Positions 26,156 through 35,494 of a stretch of DNA of 64,000 nt are shown here, piece by piece. The translations under genes were made by a program, and so were the position numbers. Position 1 is the stretch's first letter. Every line of letters starts with the position of its first letter. Source of the stretch: Bacteroidota bacterium (GTDB lineage: Bacteria; Bacteroidota; Bacteroidia; Bacteroidales; Prolixibacteraceae); contig JAJUGZ010000006.1 of the NCBI GenBank assembly GCA_029265715.1, positions 1 to 64,000 on the forward strand, written 5' to 3'. A model generated the notes under the pieces. That model did not search any database, had not been told where the DNA came from, and saw nothing but the letters and a program-made list of their open reading frames with translations.

Positions 26156-27310
26156 CTAATTGTATCGTTGAAAGTAATTGTACAAAATTGGGCTAAGCTG
26201 ATCGAATATTGGCTTGGTGAACAGTACAAACATATCTTGTGGGGCAGGCGGGGCAACAGCCTGGTTATTCAGTATCCTGACATGCCAGTTTTCAAGCACT
26301 TCCTTGTCTCCGACAAATATGCCATATTGGTTCTTCCATACATACTCGCCGGGTATCCGTTGGTTTAAAAGCAGCTTATCAGACTGAAAATCGGTGATTC
26401 TTATTTCAATGACTCCGCCAGAAGCAACCTGGTCTGTGGCAATTTTAATTGTACCGCGCTTTTCAATAGTCCGGGTGCGGGTTGCAACCGAGTCTTTCCC
26501 GATTTTTACCTGATATTTTTCTTCAACTTGCTTGCTCAGCTTTTGTTCCTCTTCAAAGTGAACGGGGCGATCGATATAAAAATCAAAAAAACTAAGCTGT
26601 AAAATCATATCCGGATATTTCAATCCGCTTTGTTCGGCTTCGTCCGGAGTATAGAAATTCACAAAACTTTCATTCGGAAAGCGTTGGTTTAACATGGCAA
26701 ACACGTTGTCATAAAAGAACCCGGCCGAATATTCGTACTTTTTTGCGCCAACAGGGATTGGTTCAACAATGACTTTTATTGTGGCCAGGTCTTTAGCTTG
26801 TTGTATTTTTTCATTCACATCGCGAAACCCGGGTATATAATTATTGGCACGAACAAATTGATTATATGCATTTCGGGCTGCTTCCCGTGTATTCTGGCTT
26901 AATGCTTCCATCCCGGCGTTATAGCGTTCTTCTGCAGCCCGGGTGGTTACATTGGTAAGTTCGCTGGTATAGGTTTTCGGATTGGCAATTAATTTTCTGG
27001 CAGCAGGAACCCTGCGAACTTCATCCGACAACCGATTAACCGTCAGCATAATATCCAGAGTATGCCCCCATTTAAACCGATCGTTTCCGGAGAGTGTTTG
27101 GTCAATTTCTTCCTGATAGTATTGAATGGCCATTGGATAGCCTTCTTTTACAACCTGAATGGCTTTCCGGTTATCCGGATCGGAAGATAACCGATTGACG
27201 GCCTTAAGGATCGCTTCGTTGTAATTGCCTTTTTGTAAGGCTTTTTCTCCTGACGAACATGCGGCCAGAAAAAGAGCGATCAGGATGAATGGGTAGATCA
27301 GATGCTTCAT
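26156..27310 (-). CDS. Lipoprotein of unknown function with helical-repeat N-terminal half
   Basis: 384 residues from the ATG at 27310, which begins a lipoprotein signal (LIYPFILIALFLAACSSG, Cys at about residue 17). The longer ORF extends into the PAP2 gene in another frame. The N-terminal half resembles a short TPR-like region (KALQKGNYNEAILKAVNRL and further helices). The C-terminal half is beta-rich and unassigned (for example KKYEYSAGFFYDNVFAMLN and GVIEIRITDFQSDKLL). It is likely anchored to a membrane facing the periplasm. I do not recognise a named family. Confidence 0.8.
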   Translation of the reverse strand: MKHLIYPFILIALFLAACSSGEKALQKGNYNEAILKAVNRLSSDPDNRKAIQVVKEGYPMAIQYYQEEIDQTLSGNDRFKWGHTLDIMLTVNRLSDEVRRVPAARKLIANPKTYTSELTNVTTRAAEERYNAGMEALSQNTREAARNAYNQFVRANNYIPGFRDVNEKIQQAKDLATIKVIVEPIPVGAKKYEYSAGFFYDNVFAMLNQRFPNESFVNFYTPDEAEQSGLKYPDMILQLSFFDFYIDRPVHFEEEQKLSKQVEEKYQVKIGKDSVATRTRTIEKRGTIKIATDQVASGGVIEIRITDFQSDKLLLNQRIPGEYVWKNQYGIFVGDKEVLENWHVRILNNQAVAPPAPQDMFVLFTKPIFDQLSPILYNYFQRYN

Positions 27311-27341
27311 GTGTAAGGGATTGTAATGCGATAAATTTAGT

Positions 27342-28151
27342 TCAAAAAATGTAAGTAACCTGAAGTCCCAGAAACGGTCCGTTTTGCCACGGAACAAGCA
27401 CTGTGCCATTTTTATTGCTTTCTTTTCGGGGGCAAACATAATTTCCGATAACTGTGCCAAGCACAGCACCTCCAACAACATCGCTGAGCCAGTGCCGATT
27501 GTCGTACATGCGCGAGATTCCGGCCAGTGATGCAACCGAGTATGAGACGACCGGTGCCCATCGGGTATCCCGATATTGATTGGCAATGACAGAAGCCACT
27601 GCGAAAATAGCAGTGGTGTGTCCCGATGGGAAGCTACTTCCTTCGAATGGGCCTTGCCAGTCGGTTGGCGAAACATTCGGATTGGCATCGGGACGGAGCC
27701 GTCCAAAAGCCATTTTGGGAATTCTCGCAAATAAACTGGCCAGCACAAAGCTTTCGGTTGCAAGAAGCCCGGTGCTGAAACTTTTTGATTTATTGCATAT
27801 TAATCCATGTCCCAAAAACCCGAGAACGATTGCGCCCGAATAGGCTGCCCCGAATGGTTCCAATCCGTATGTTGATACGTTGTCGGCCCAGTGGTATTGA
27901 TGATGTTGCCAAAACTTCTGAACCGGGGCATCTACCGTAATTAAAGAAGCTGTTCCGGCTACGAAAATGCCAAACCGGGTCCAATCGCGGTTATCCCAGT
28001 GGGCCGGAGATGTAATCATTCCTTTTGTATCAACCCAATATTTTTTCAGGTAATATTTGTTGAACCGAACCGAATCAATCTGAGCATGGACCTGAAAACT
28101 TAATCCCCACAGTGCAACTGTAAGTAAAAGAACTGTGGTATTTCGGTTCAT
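27342..28151 (-). CDS. Secreted/membrane PAP2-family phosphatase
   Basis: 269 residues with a signal peptide (LLLTVALWGLSFQVHAQ). The three PAP2 active-site motifs are present: KMAFGRLRPDANP, SFPSGHTTAIF and SRMYDNRHWLSDVVGG. The family removes phosphate from lipid phosphates such as undecaprenyl pyrophosphate or phosphatidic acid, or acts as a non-specific acid phosphatase. Hydrophobic stretches between the motifs suggest membrane helices. It lies 10 bp after mazG and upstream of the lipoprotein gene, all on the minus strand, so the three may be one transcript. Confidence 0.88.
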   Translation of the reverse strand: MNRNTTVLLLTVALWGLSFQVHAQIDSVRFNKYYLKKYWVDTKGMITSPAHWDNRDWTRFGIFVAGTASLITVDAPVQKFWQHHQYHWADNVSTYGLEPFGAAYSGAIVLGFLGHGLICNKSKSFSTGLLATESFVLASLFARIPKMAFGRLRPDANPNVSPTDWQGPFEGSSFPSGHTTAIFAVASVIANQYRDTRWAPVVSYSVASLAGISRMYDNRHWLSDVVGGAVLGTVIGNYVCPRKESNKNGTVLVPWQNGPFLGLQVTYIF

Positions 28152-28161
28152 TCAAAACAGT

Positions 28162-28971
28162 TTATGACGATGAGTTTTCGGATTGTCTTTCAAGTCGTTT
28201 GGCTTCATCCCAGATTTCATCCATTTCGGCCAGCGTCATTTGTTTCATGTCGCGGCCTTTCTGCAAGGTTTGGCTTTCCAGGTAATTAAACCTCCGGATA
28301 AATTTCAGGTTCGTCCGTTCCAGCGCTGTTTCCGGATCGACACCATACAACCGGGCGGCATTGACCATCGCGAAAAACAAATCGCCAAATTCGGCTTCAA
28401 TTTTATCCGGATCAACCAGGTCAATTTCGGCGCTTAATTCGGTAATTTCTTCACGGACTTTGTCCCAAACCTGTTCGCGGTGTTCCCAGTCGAAGCCCAC
28501 TCCGCTTGCTTTCTCCTGAATCCGGTTTGCCTTGACCAATGCAGGCATTGCTGCCGGAACTCCTTCGAGAACCCGTTTATTTCCGCCTTTTTCTTTTAGT
28601 TTTAGCGATTCCCAGTTTTGTTCCACTTCGCGGGCATTGGCAACATCCACCTCTCCAAACACATGGGGGTGCCGGTAGATCAGTTTTTCGTTGATTGATT
28701 TCAGGACATCGCCCATATCAAACGCCTCTTTCTCTGAACCAATTTTTGCATAAAAAGAGATGTGAAGCATCAAGTCGCCCAATTCTTTTTTGATGTTGGC
28801 CAAATCGCTGTTTAAAATCGCATCCGCCAGTTCGTAGGTTTCTTCAATGGTGAGTTTTCGGAGTGATTCCAAGGTTTGTTCCCGGTCCCAGGGGCACTTT
28901 TCGCGCAGTTCATCCATGATGTCGAGTAGCCGTGAAAACTCGGCCAAGGCAATATCTTTTCGGGTATTCAT
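28162..28971 (-). CDS. mazG: Nucleoside triphosphate pyrophosphohydrolase MazG
   Basis: 269 residues, the usual length of full two-domain MazG. The N-terminal domain has CPWDREQTLESLRKLTIEETYEL and KKELGDLMLHISFYAKI; the C-terminal domain repeats the pattern with KIEAEFGDLFFAMVNAARL. Acidic EExxE and ExxD residues bind Mg2+ in the catalytic helices. The enzyme hydrolyses NTPs and dNTPs to monophosphates and cleans up aberrant nucleotides. The ATG start is 76 bp upstream-adjacent to a palindromic repeat copy, which may lie in its leader. Confidence 0.93.
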   Translation of the reverse strand: MNTRKDIALAEFSRLLDIMDELREKCPWDREQTLESLRKLTIEETYELADAILNSDLANIKKELGDLMLHISFYAKIGSEKEAFDMGDVLKSINEKLIYRHPHVFGEVDVANAREVEQNWESLKLKEKGGNKRVLEGVPAAMPALVKANRIQEKASGVGFDWEHREQVWDKVREEITELSAEIDLVDPDKIEAEFGDLFFAMVNAARLYGVDPETALERTNLKFIRRFNYLESQTLQKGRDMKQMTLAEMDEIWDEAKRLERQSENSSS

Positions 28972-29047
28972 TTGTATAACTCGCTAATGTTGTTTCGCTC
29001 AATTTTCATAAATACGACAGTATTTCAAATTACATCTCAACGATAAT

Positions 29048-29107
29048 GGAATAACCATTTGTACATTTCCCGAGATTTGTATGAGTGTTAGATCGTATGG
29101 CTATTTT
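29048..29107. repeat. Palindromic intergenic repeat, copy 4
   Basis: Arms GGAATAACCAT and ATGGCTATTTT. On the minus strand it reads GGGAAATGTACAAATGGTTATTCC, sharing the AAATGTACAAATGG core with the copies at 9525 and 16962. It lies between the end of the TPR histidine kinase and the start of mazG. Confidence 0.65.
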
Positions 29108-29187
29108 ACTTATCGGTTACTATAATTGAAGGTCAAATTTACGACTTTATCCGGCATTGAAAATGAATATTCTCCGGAAGTTCGTTT

Positions 29188-31248
29188 TCAGACAGTCGGG
29201 GTGCCAACTTTTTGGGGCTTATGCCTGGTTGAGAGAGGAACCGTGAAAAAGAAGCGGCTCCCTTGTCCGGGCTCACTTTCAACACGGATTTTGCCTCCAT
29301 GTTTTTCGATAAATTCCTGGCACAAAATAAGGCCAAGTCCTGAACCGTCTTCGTTGGAGGTTCCCCGTCGCTTAACTTTTGAATCGATCCGGAACATATT
29401 TTTCTGGTCTTCGCTTGAAATGCCGGTGCCGTTATCTGCAACGCAAATCTCGGCCATCGGGCCGGCAGAGCTTGCCGATATATTTACCCAACCTCCTTCA
29501 TGGGTAAATTTTATTGCGTTATTGATCAAATTCCGAAAAACTGTTTCCATCATGAGCGGGTCGGCAAACACAATCAACGATTCGTCAATTTGACAGGAAA
29601 GGCTGATTTGCTTTTGTTCAGCAACCGGGCTTAAAACGCTGATGGCGTTTTCGTAAATTCGTTCGAGGCGAACTGGCTGTGGATTATAAGTTAACCGTCC
29701 GGTTTGCGACCGGGCCCAGTCCAACAGGTTTTGTAGAAGCCTGAGAATGTTGTTTGCCGATAGATAAATATCGCCAGCATACTTGCGGCGTTCTTCTTCG
29801 GTAAACTCATCGTACTCGTTGTGTAGCAGGTACGAATATCCCATAACTGTGTGAAACGGGTTTTTCAGGTCGTGGGCAATGATGGAGAAAAATTTGTTTT
29901 TAGCTGCATTTAGTTTTTGCAATTCGCGTTCGCTTTTTTCAATCTTACGGTTTTGGGCCATAAGCAGTCGGTTGGACTTCTGACGGTCGAAGTACCTGAC
30001 TGAGATATAAAAAACAAGCACCAATAGCAGCATAATGACAACAAATCCCAGTTGTCTGATCAGCTTATTCTTTCTTATCTCAACTTCTGCTAATTCCTTT
30101 TCTGATTGCAATTGCTGAATTTCGGCTTCTTTTCTGGCAGTTTCGTATTGTTTTTCCAGGCTGGTAATCTGCTTCATTTTTTCCTGGTTCAGCAAACTAT
30201 CCGAAGCCATCGAGAACAGCTTATAATATTTCAACGCTTCCTGAAAGTTGCCTTTTTTCTCATAAACCTCGGATAAGGCTTCGTAATTGATTTTTAAGAT
30301 TTCAAATCCCAGATTGAATCGTTTGGTAAGCTCAAGACTTTGGGTCAGGTGTTCAATAGCTTCCGGGTACTTTCCCATTTTACTGTAAATGGAGCCGATG
30401 CTTTGTTCTACATAGGCAATGTTCCGGTTGTCATTTAGTTCGTTAAAAACTAAGGCTGCCTGTTGCTGGTAATCAAGCGCCTTATCCAGGCTGTCGTTCA
30501 TCAGGAAAAACACAACGGCAATATTGCTTAATGCAATTGACTCGCGTACCCTGTTCCCTTGTTTTTGAAACAGGTTCAGCGATTTTCGGAAATAGTATTT
30601 GGCAGAGTCCAACTTTCCGGAGTATTGATAAGCTGATGCTATATTGTTGAAATTAACAGCGATGCTGGCTGTGTCGTGAATTTGTTTGTTGATTTTATAT
30701 GACTTGTAATAATAGTTAATGGCTTCCTGGTGGTTTTCCATCAGTCGGTGCACCATTGCAATGTTGGTATAAAAATCAGCTTTCGATTCCAGCGTTTTCT
30801 CAGAACGGCACAATTCCAGCCCTTTAAAATAGTACATCAGGGCTTCCTGGTTTTGGTTCAGATAATAATCGACCAGCCCCAGCGAGTTGTAAGTTTCAAT
30901 CAGATAAGCAGTGTCGCAGGTCCCGATAAAAAAAGGTTCTGCCAGTTTGTAGTATTTTTTACCTTCCTGAAAAGACGAAGCGTAATAATTCGCATCGCCC
31001 ATGGTAAAATAGGCAAGCCCGATTTCACGGGCTTGATTATGCTTTTGAGCCCACGAAAGTGCTTTTTTCGCATAAAAAATAGTTTTAGCCGAATCAGAAG
31101 TCCTGTATCGCTTCGCTAATTGATTATACACGATCGCCTTTTGGTCGTCAGGACTGTTTTTTGCGACGTTCAGTAAACTATCAGCCGATTGTCCGAACGA
31201 ACCGTTGGCGATGAATAGCATCAAGATTAACCCTACTATTATTTTCAT
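29188..31248 (-). CDS. TPR-repeat sensor histidine kinase
   Basis: 686 residues. Signal peptide (IIVGLILMLFIANGSFGQ), then roughly eight tetratricopeptide-like repeats (about residues 25-350), a coiled coil (about 355-395), one membrane helix (LIRQLGFVVIMLLLVLVFYI), a HisKA domain with FFSIIAHDLKNPFHTVMGY, and an HATPase_c domain (NLINNAIKFTHEGG, VADNGTGI, GSGLGLILCQEF). The TPR part would be periplasmic and sense a protein or peptide; this layout is common in Bacteroidota. No response regulator gene is adjacent. The AHDLKNP variant of the H box marks the HPK subfamily common in this phylum. Confidence 0.92.
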   Translation of the reverse strand: MKIIVGLILMLFIANGSFGQSADSLLNVAKNSPDDQKAIVYNQLAKRYRTSDSAKTIFYAKKALSWAQKHNQAREIGLAYFTMGDANYYASSFQEGKKYYKLAEPFFIGTCDTAYLIETYNSLGLVDYYLNQNQEALMYYFKGLELCRSEKTLESKADFYTNIAMVHRLMENHQEAINYYYKSYKINKQIHDTASIAVNFNNIASAYQYSGKLDSAKYYFRKSLNLFQKQGNRVRESIALSNIAVVFFLMNDSLDKALDYQQQAALVFNELNDNRNIAYVEQSIGSIYSKMGKYPEAIEHLTQSLELTKRFNLGFEILKINYEALSEVYEKKGNFQEALKYYKLFSMASDSLLNQEKMKQITSLEKQYETARKEAEIQQLQSEKELAEVEIRKNKLIRQLGFVVIMLLLVLVFYISVRYFDRQKSNRLLMAQNRKIEKSERELQKLNAAKNKFFSIIAHDLKNPFHTVMGYSYLLHNEYDEFTEEERRKYAGDIYLSANNILRLLQNLLDWARSQTGRLTYNPQPVRLERIYENAISVLSPVAEQKQISLSCQIDESLIVFADPLMMETVFRNLINNAIKFTHEGGWVNISASSAGPMAEICVADNGTGISSEDQKNMFRIDSKVKRRGTSNEDGSGLGLILCQEFIEKHGGKIRVESEPGQGSRFFFTVPLSTRHKPQKVGTPTV

Positions 31249-31405
31249 GATATGTTACAAGCTCGAAACAAAGATGCTAAATAATTCCTGAGTTAAGATC
31301 TGTTCCTGATGTAAAATAGACTTTGCTTACGATAATATTTTTTGTTCAAGGTATGGCTGCCTGTGTGTTATTCGCACCGACCAGCTATCGTGTTGTTAAA
31401 AAATG

Positions 31406-31413
31406 TACATTTG
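31406..31413 (+). promoter_or_regulatory. -7 promoter element of rnpB
   Basis: TACATTTG matches TAnnTTTG exactly and ends five bases before the P1 stem of RNase P RNA. No good -33 TTTG was seen at the right distance, so the call rests on position and this one box. Confidence 0.5.
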
Positions 31414-31417
31414 CGCA

Positions 31418-31820
31418 GCAAACCGCTTTATCGCTGCATTCCGGTTTTTAGGGCCGGCTGCAGAGGAAAGTCCGGGCAACACAGGGCACCATGCTTCCTA
31501 ACGGGAAGGCAGGCGAAAGCTTGCAGTGAGGTAACAGAAAATAACCACCCGGTTACGCGTGCCGTAACCGGGAACGGGTGAAAAGGCGGGGTAAAAGCCC
31601 ACCGGTGGTTGTGGCAACACAGCCAGCCGTACCGCTCATGGGTTGTAAGGCCAAATATATCACGATTTTCCGGTACGCCGGGAACCAGGGCTGCCCGCGC
31701 TGGTCTCGTCAGAGTTGTCGTGAGGGGTGGGCTGCATGATCGCGCCGGTAACGGCGCGGCCAGATAAATGATAAAGGTTTCGGCTTGTCCGAAATACAGA
31801 ACCCGGCTTACAGGTTTGCG
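31418..31820 (+). ncRNA. rnpB: RNase P RNA, bacterial class A
   Basis: GCAAACC at the 5' end pairs with GGTTTGC at the 3' end (P1). The conserved CR-I sequence GAGGAAAGTCCGGGC follows, and the 3' side has the universal ACAGAACCCGGCTTACAG. Internal paired stems such as CCGGTAACGGCGCGG match the class A layout. The RNA is the catalytic part of RNase P, which makes mature tRNA 5' ends. The ORF drawn through the region is not coding. Confidence 0.95.
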
Positions 31821-31831
31821 TTTTTCAAAAA

Positions 31832-31877
31832 GAGGCCTCCCGAATTCTATAAAATTTGGAAGGCCTTTTAGTTTTTT
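31832..31877 (+). terminator. Hairpin terminator of rnpB
   Basis: AGGCCTCC and GGAAGGCCT form a stem followed by TTTTAGTTTTTT, about 12 bases after the mature RNase P RNA. Confidence 0.65.
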
Positions 31878-32033
31878 GAGACAGAAGTGATTATGGTTGT
31901 CGATTGAAAAACCAAACCTGATTTTGGGCCGGAAAGGGAATAAGACAAAACGTATTTTTTATTTTTGTTCGTTGGGAAAACGAACAACTGAATGGGGTGA
32001 ACTTACAGGTTATTTTTCAGTCTGAAGTTTTGA

Positions 32034-32705
32034 ATGACAATTATGAAACAAATTTCGATAGAGCCAGTGATTAAAGAACTGGTCCCGGGTCTTTGCCTGT
32101 ATTGTATTTCATCTGATGTTAAATGGTCGGATGATAATCCGGAGTTATGGGCCGAAATAGACCGCCAGCTTACTGTATTGGCCGAAAAACTAAACATCGA
32201 AGATATCAGTAAAATTCCAACGATTTCGGCATCACGTAAGGCTTACAAAGCCTGTGGAAAAGACCCGGCCCGGTATCGTTTGTCGGCCGAAGCCCTTTTG
32301 CGTCGGGTTGCAAACGGGAAGGGACTTTACCGTATCAGCAATGTGGTCGACCAACTAAATTTGGTTTCAGTAACAAGCGGCTTTTCAATTGGCGGTTACG
32401 ACGAAGAGCAAATAGTTGGCAATATCCATCTGGGCATTGGCGCAAAAGATGAACCTTATCAGGGTATTGGCCGTGGCGAGCTGAATATAGCCGGGCTACC
32501 TGTTTTCCGCGACGACCTGGGGGCCTTTGGAACCCCCACCAGCGACTCGGAGCGAACTTCGGTTTCGGAGAAAACCCATCGCTTCTTAATGATTATCATC
32601 GATTTTGGAGGGCAGGGAGAATTGGAAAATGCAGGGGCAATGGCTGTTGGGTTGCTCAAAAAATATTGTCATGCTCAACATATTAACGTACAAATTATAA
32701 AATAA
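32034..32705 (+). CDS. B3/B4-domain (tRNA synthetase beta-like) protein
   Basis: 223 residues made up almost wholly of a B3/B4 domain, the substrate-recognition or editing fold of phenylalanyl-tRNA synthetase beta chains, here free-standing. Conserved segments are ISASRKAYKACGKDPARYRLS and LYRISNVVDQLNLVSVTSGFSIGGYD. The role of free-standing forms is not well established; trans-editing of misacylated tRNA or an amino acid-binding role are guesses. An alternative start three codons later (MKQISIE) is possible. It is followed after 3 bp by an acyltransferase gene, so the two are probably co-transcribed. Confidence 0.82.
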   Translation: MTIMKQISIEPVIKELVPGLCLYCISSDVKWSDDNPELWAEIDRQLTVLAEKLNIEDISKIPTISASRKAYKACGKDPARYRLSAEALLRRVANGKGLYRISNVVDQLNLVSVTSGFSIGGYDEEQIVGNIHLGIGAKDEPYQGIGRGELNIAGLPVFRDDLGAFGTPTSDSERTSVSEKTHRFLMIIIDFGGQGELENAGAMAVGLLKKYCHAQHINVQIIK

Positions 32706-32708
32706 AAC

Positions 32709-33263
32709 ATGTGGCAATCGTTTTGTAAATTTCTGATGAGACTATGGGGCTGGAAAGCAGTGAATGGTGTTATGCCCCATAAAAAAGCCATCATTATTGG
32801 CGTTCCGCATACAAGTGCCTGGGACTTTGTGATTTCGTACCTGTATTATACTTCGGTTGGAGGTGTGGCCAACATTGTGATTAAGAAAGAGTTTTTCTTT
32901 TGGCCGGTCGGGTTTTTCCTGAGAAAAATGGGCGCTATTCCGATCGACCGCTCGAAAGGGGCATCCGTGGTAAAACAGATTATCCACGAGATGAACAGCC
33001 GGGAAATAATGCATCTGGCTATTACTCCGGAAGGTACCCGTGAAAAAAACAAAAAATGGAAGGCTGGTTTTCATACCATTGCCAAAGCGACCGGTGCAAC
33101 GGTATACCTCGGTTTTTTTGATTTCGGGCGTAAAGAAATTGGCTGGCTCGAAACCCTGGAACTCTCCGATGATGCCGAAGCCGACATTCGCCGGATGAAA
33201 GCTTACTATCGCGAACGCGGGGTGGTCGGAAAATATCCCGATAAATTTACCGCTGAAGATTAA
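32709..33263 (+). CDS. PlsC-like 1-acylglycerol-3-phosphate acyltransferase
   Basis: 184 residues, compact for the family. The catalytic HX4D motif is HTSAWDF and the glycerophosphate-binding motif is ITPEGTREKNKKWKAGFH. GAIPIDRSKGASVVKQI is the usual block between them. It transfers a fatty acyl chain to a lysophospholipid or related acceptor at the cytoplasmic membrane; a short hydrophobic region near residues 35-65 may touch the membrane. The exact acceptor is not predictable. It is in tandem with the B3/B4 gene. Confidence 0.88.
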   Translation: MWQSFCKFLMRLWGWKAVNGVMPHKKAIIIGVPHTSAWDFVISYLYYTSVGGVANIVIKKEFFFWPVGFFLRKMGAIPIDRSKGASVVKQIIHEMNSREIMHLAITPEGTREKNKKWKAGFHTIAKATGATVYLGFFDFGRKEIGWLETLELSDDAEADIRRMKAYYRERGVVGKYPDKFTAED

Positions 33264-33347
33264 TCGCCATCTGGATTGATTATTATTTCTGCTCAATATG
33301 TAGTTTTGACAACAATTACACGAAATACAATAACGACAACCATATAA

Positions 33348-34139
33348 ATGACTTTTCCATCAGATCTCCATATCGCCCTTTTGCAATTTGATCCGGTTTG
33401 GGAAGAGCCAGATCAAAATCGGGACCGAATTGAGCATCTGCTGATAGGAATACGGCAGGAAACCCGGTTACTTATTTTGCCTGAAATGTTCTCAACCGGC
33501 TTTTCGATGGCTCCTGAGAACGTTGCCGAATCGATGGATGGCCCGACTCTTAAATGGATGAAAAAAATAGCCGGGAGGCTGAATGCAGCGATTTGTGGCA
33601 GTCTGATTATAAGAGAAAATAACTTATTCTATAATCGGTTTGTATTTGTTCATCCTTCGGGCGAAATTCGGCACTACGACAAACGACATTTATTTACCAT
33701 GGGAGAAGAACCGGCTCATTATGAGGCTGGTAATAAACGAATTGTTGTCGAATTTGAAGGCTGGCGTATTTGTCCGTTGATTTGTTATGATTTACGATTC
33801 CCGGTTTGGAGCCGCAATAAAAATAATTACGACGTGCTGATTTATTCAGCAAACTGGCCCTCTTCGCGGCAGGATGTCTGGAGCACGTTGTTAAAAGCAC
33901 GAGCAATCGAGAACCAGTGCTATGTAGCGGGGGTCAACCGGGCAGGGACAGATCTGCTGCAAATATATTATTCAGGAGGTTCACAGGTTGTAACCCCCAA
34001 AGGAACATACCTGGCACAATCTGTTTCCGATTGTGAGGAATTGTTATTTGCCTCCTTGTCTTATCATGAATTGTTCGATTTCAGGAAAAAATTCCCGGTT
34101 TTAGACGATGCCGACGATTTTATTCCCCCTTACTTGTAA
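33348..34139 (+). CDS. Nitrilase-superfamily omega-amidase (YafV/Nit2-like)
   Basis: 263 residues. The Glu-Lys-Cys catalytic triad of the nitrilase superfamily is seen: Glu in LPEMFSTGFSM, Lys in HYDKRHLFTMGEE, and Cys in LICYDLRFPVWSRN. The GEEPAHYEAG and KARAIENQCYVAGVNR segments fit the YafV/omega-amidase branch. These enzymes hydrolyse 2-oxoglutaramate and 2-oxosuccinamate, by-products of glutamine transaminases, and take part in methionine salvage. It is a single gene with gaps of 84 and 146 bp either side. Confidence 0.88.
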   Translation: MTFPSDLHIALLQFDPVWEEPDQNRDRIEHLLIGIRQETRLLILPEMFSTGFSMAPENVAESMDGPTLKWMKKIAGRLNAAICGSLIIRENNLFYNRFVFVHPSGEIRHYDKRHLFTMGEEPAHYEAGNKRIVVEFEGWRICPLICYDLRFPVWSRNKNNYDVLIYSANWPSSRQDVWSTLLKARAIENQCYVAGVNRAGTDLLQIYYSGGSQVVTPKGTYLAQSVSDCEELLFASLSYHELFDFRKKFPVLDDADDFIPPYL

Positions 34140-34285
34140 TGAATTAACCTGTTTCTTTCTTCAAACAACGCTGAACATTTCTCCATATTTCCCGGCGATT
34201 TGTCCATATCCAATCTGTTCGGATTTGTGAACTTGCAACATATTTCTATTTGTGGAAATACTGTTTAATCACAACTTAAAATCTT

Positions 34286-35464
34286 ATGAAACGAAAAATT
34301 TGGATACTTCTGTTGGTATTTACCGTATGGGGAGCCTCGGCTCAGAAATTCGAAAATTTGGCAAAAACTCCGCCCATGGGCTGGAACAGCTGGAATAAAT
34401 TTGGCTGCAACGTGAGCGAAAAGCTGATTATGCAGATGGCTGATGAAATGGTGTCCAGTGGTATGCAGGATGCCGGTTACGAATACATTGTAATCGACGA
34501 TTGCTGGCAGGTTGATCGGGACGAAAATGGCGAAATTGTTGTCGACAAAGAACGGTTCCCACACGGAATCAAATACCTGGCTGATTACATTCATTCAAAA
34601 GGTTTGAAATTCGGTATTTATTCATGTGCCGGAAGCAAAACCTGTGCCGGACGTCCGGGCGGAAGGGGCCATGAATATCAGGATGCCCGGACTTATGCGC
34701 GTTGGGGTGTCGATTATCTGAAATACGACTGGTGCTATACCACAACTCAGGATGCCAGGGCTTCTTATTCAACCATGCGCGACGCATTGTATGCGGCCGG
34801 GCGCCCGATTGTTTTCAGCTTATGCGAATGGGGAACGGCCAAACCTTGGGAGTGGGCCAAAGAAGTTGGGCATTTGTGGCGTACAACCGGCGATATTGTT
34901 GACCGCTGGGATGCCATGATCGATATCTTCGAGAAACAAAAGGACCTTGCCAGGTATGCCGGCCCGGGCTACTGGAATGACCCTGATATGTTGGAAGTTG
35001 GGAACGGCGGGATGACAACCGAAGAGTATCGTACCCATTTTTCGCTGTGGTGCATGCTCGCTGCTCCGCTGATGGCTGGCAACGACCTGGGGAATATGTC
35101 TCCTGAAACGAAAGAAATTTTAACCAACAGCGAAGTAATTGCACTCGATCAGGATACCCTGGGAAAACAAGGCTATTGCTATCGAGATAACGGCGATTAT
35201 GAGATCTGGATTAAAAAGCTTGTAAAAAATGAAAAAGCAGCTTGTTTGCTCAACCGCAGCGACGAAGAAAAAACAGTCCAAGTCGACTTTAATGTATTGC
35301 TGAAAGCCAATGATAATTACTGGTCGACCGACCCCTATGAACTGAAAGATTATACCATCAGGGACTTGTGGGAACATAAAGATTTAAAGCCTGAAAAGAA
35401 CGTAGTATTCATTAAATTGCCACCTCATTCGGTTAAATTGTTCCGGTTTATCAAAAAATCGTAA
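34286..35464 (+). CDS. Glycoside hydrolase family 27 alpha-galactosidase
   Basis: 392 residues with a signal peptide (IWILLLVFTVWGASAQ), so secreted to the periplasm or beyond. The family start TPPMGWNSWNKFGC, IVIDDCWQ, the nucleophile region VDYLKYDWCY and the acid/base region LWRTTGDIVDRWDAM are all present, followed by a small C-terminal beta domain with ALDQDTLGKQGY. It removes terminal alpha-galactose from oligosaccharides or galactomannan. It is followed after about 30 bp by a GH97 gene, so the two likely act on the same sugar chain. Confidence 0.92.
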   Translation: MKRKIWILLLVFTVWGASAQKFENLAKTPPMGWNSWNKFGCNVSEKLIMQMADEMVSSGMQDAGYEYIVIDDCWQVDRDENGEIVVDKERFPHGIKYLADYIHSKGLKFGIYSCAGSKTCAGRPGGRGHEYQDARTYARWGVDYLKYDWCYTTTQDARASYSTMRDALYAAGRPIVFSLCEWGTAKPWEWAKEVGHLWRTTGDIVDRWDAMIDIFEKQKDLARYAGPGYWNDPDMLEVGNGGMTTEEYRTHFSLWCMLAAPLMAGNDLGNMSPETKEILTNSEVIALDQDTLGKQGYCYRDNGDYEIWIKKLVKNEKAACLLNRSDEEKTVQVDFNVLLKANDNYWSTDPYELKDYTIRDLWEHKDLKPEKNVVFIKLPPHSVKLFRFIKKS

Positions 35465-35494
35465 TTTTTAAACTTGCAATCAACGAATAAAAAA

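Noticed and set aside
31342-31581. Plus-strand 79-residue ORF
   Set aside because: It runs through the conserved 5' half of RNase P RNA and has no protein-like features.
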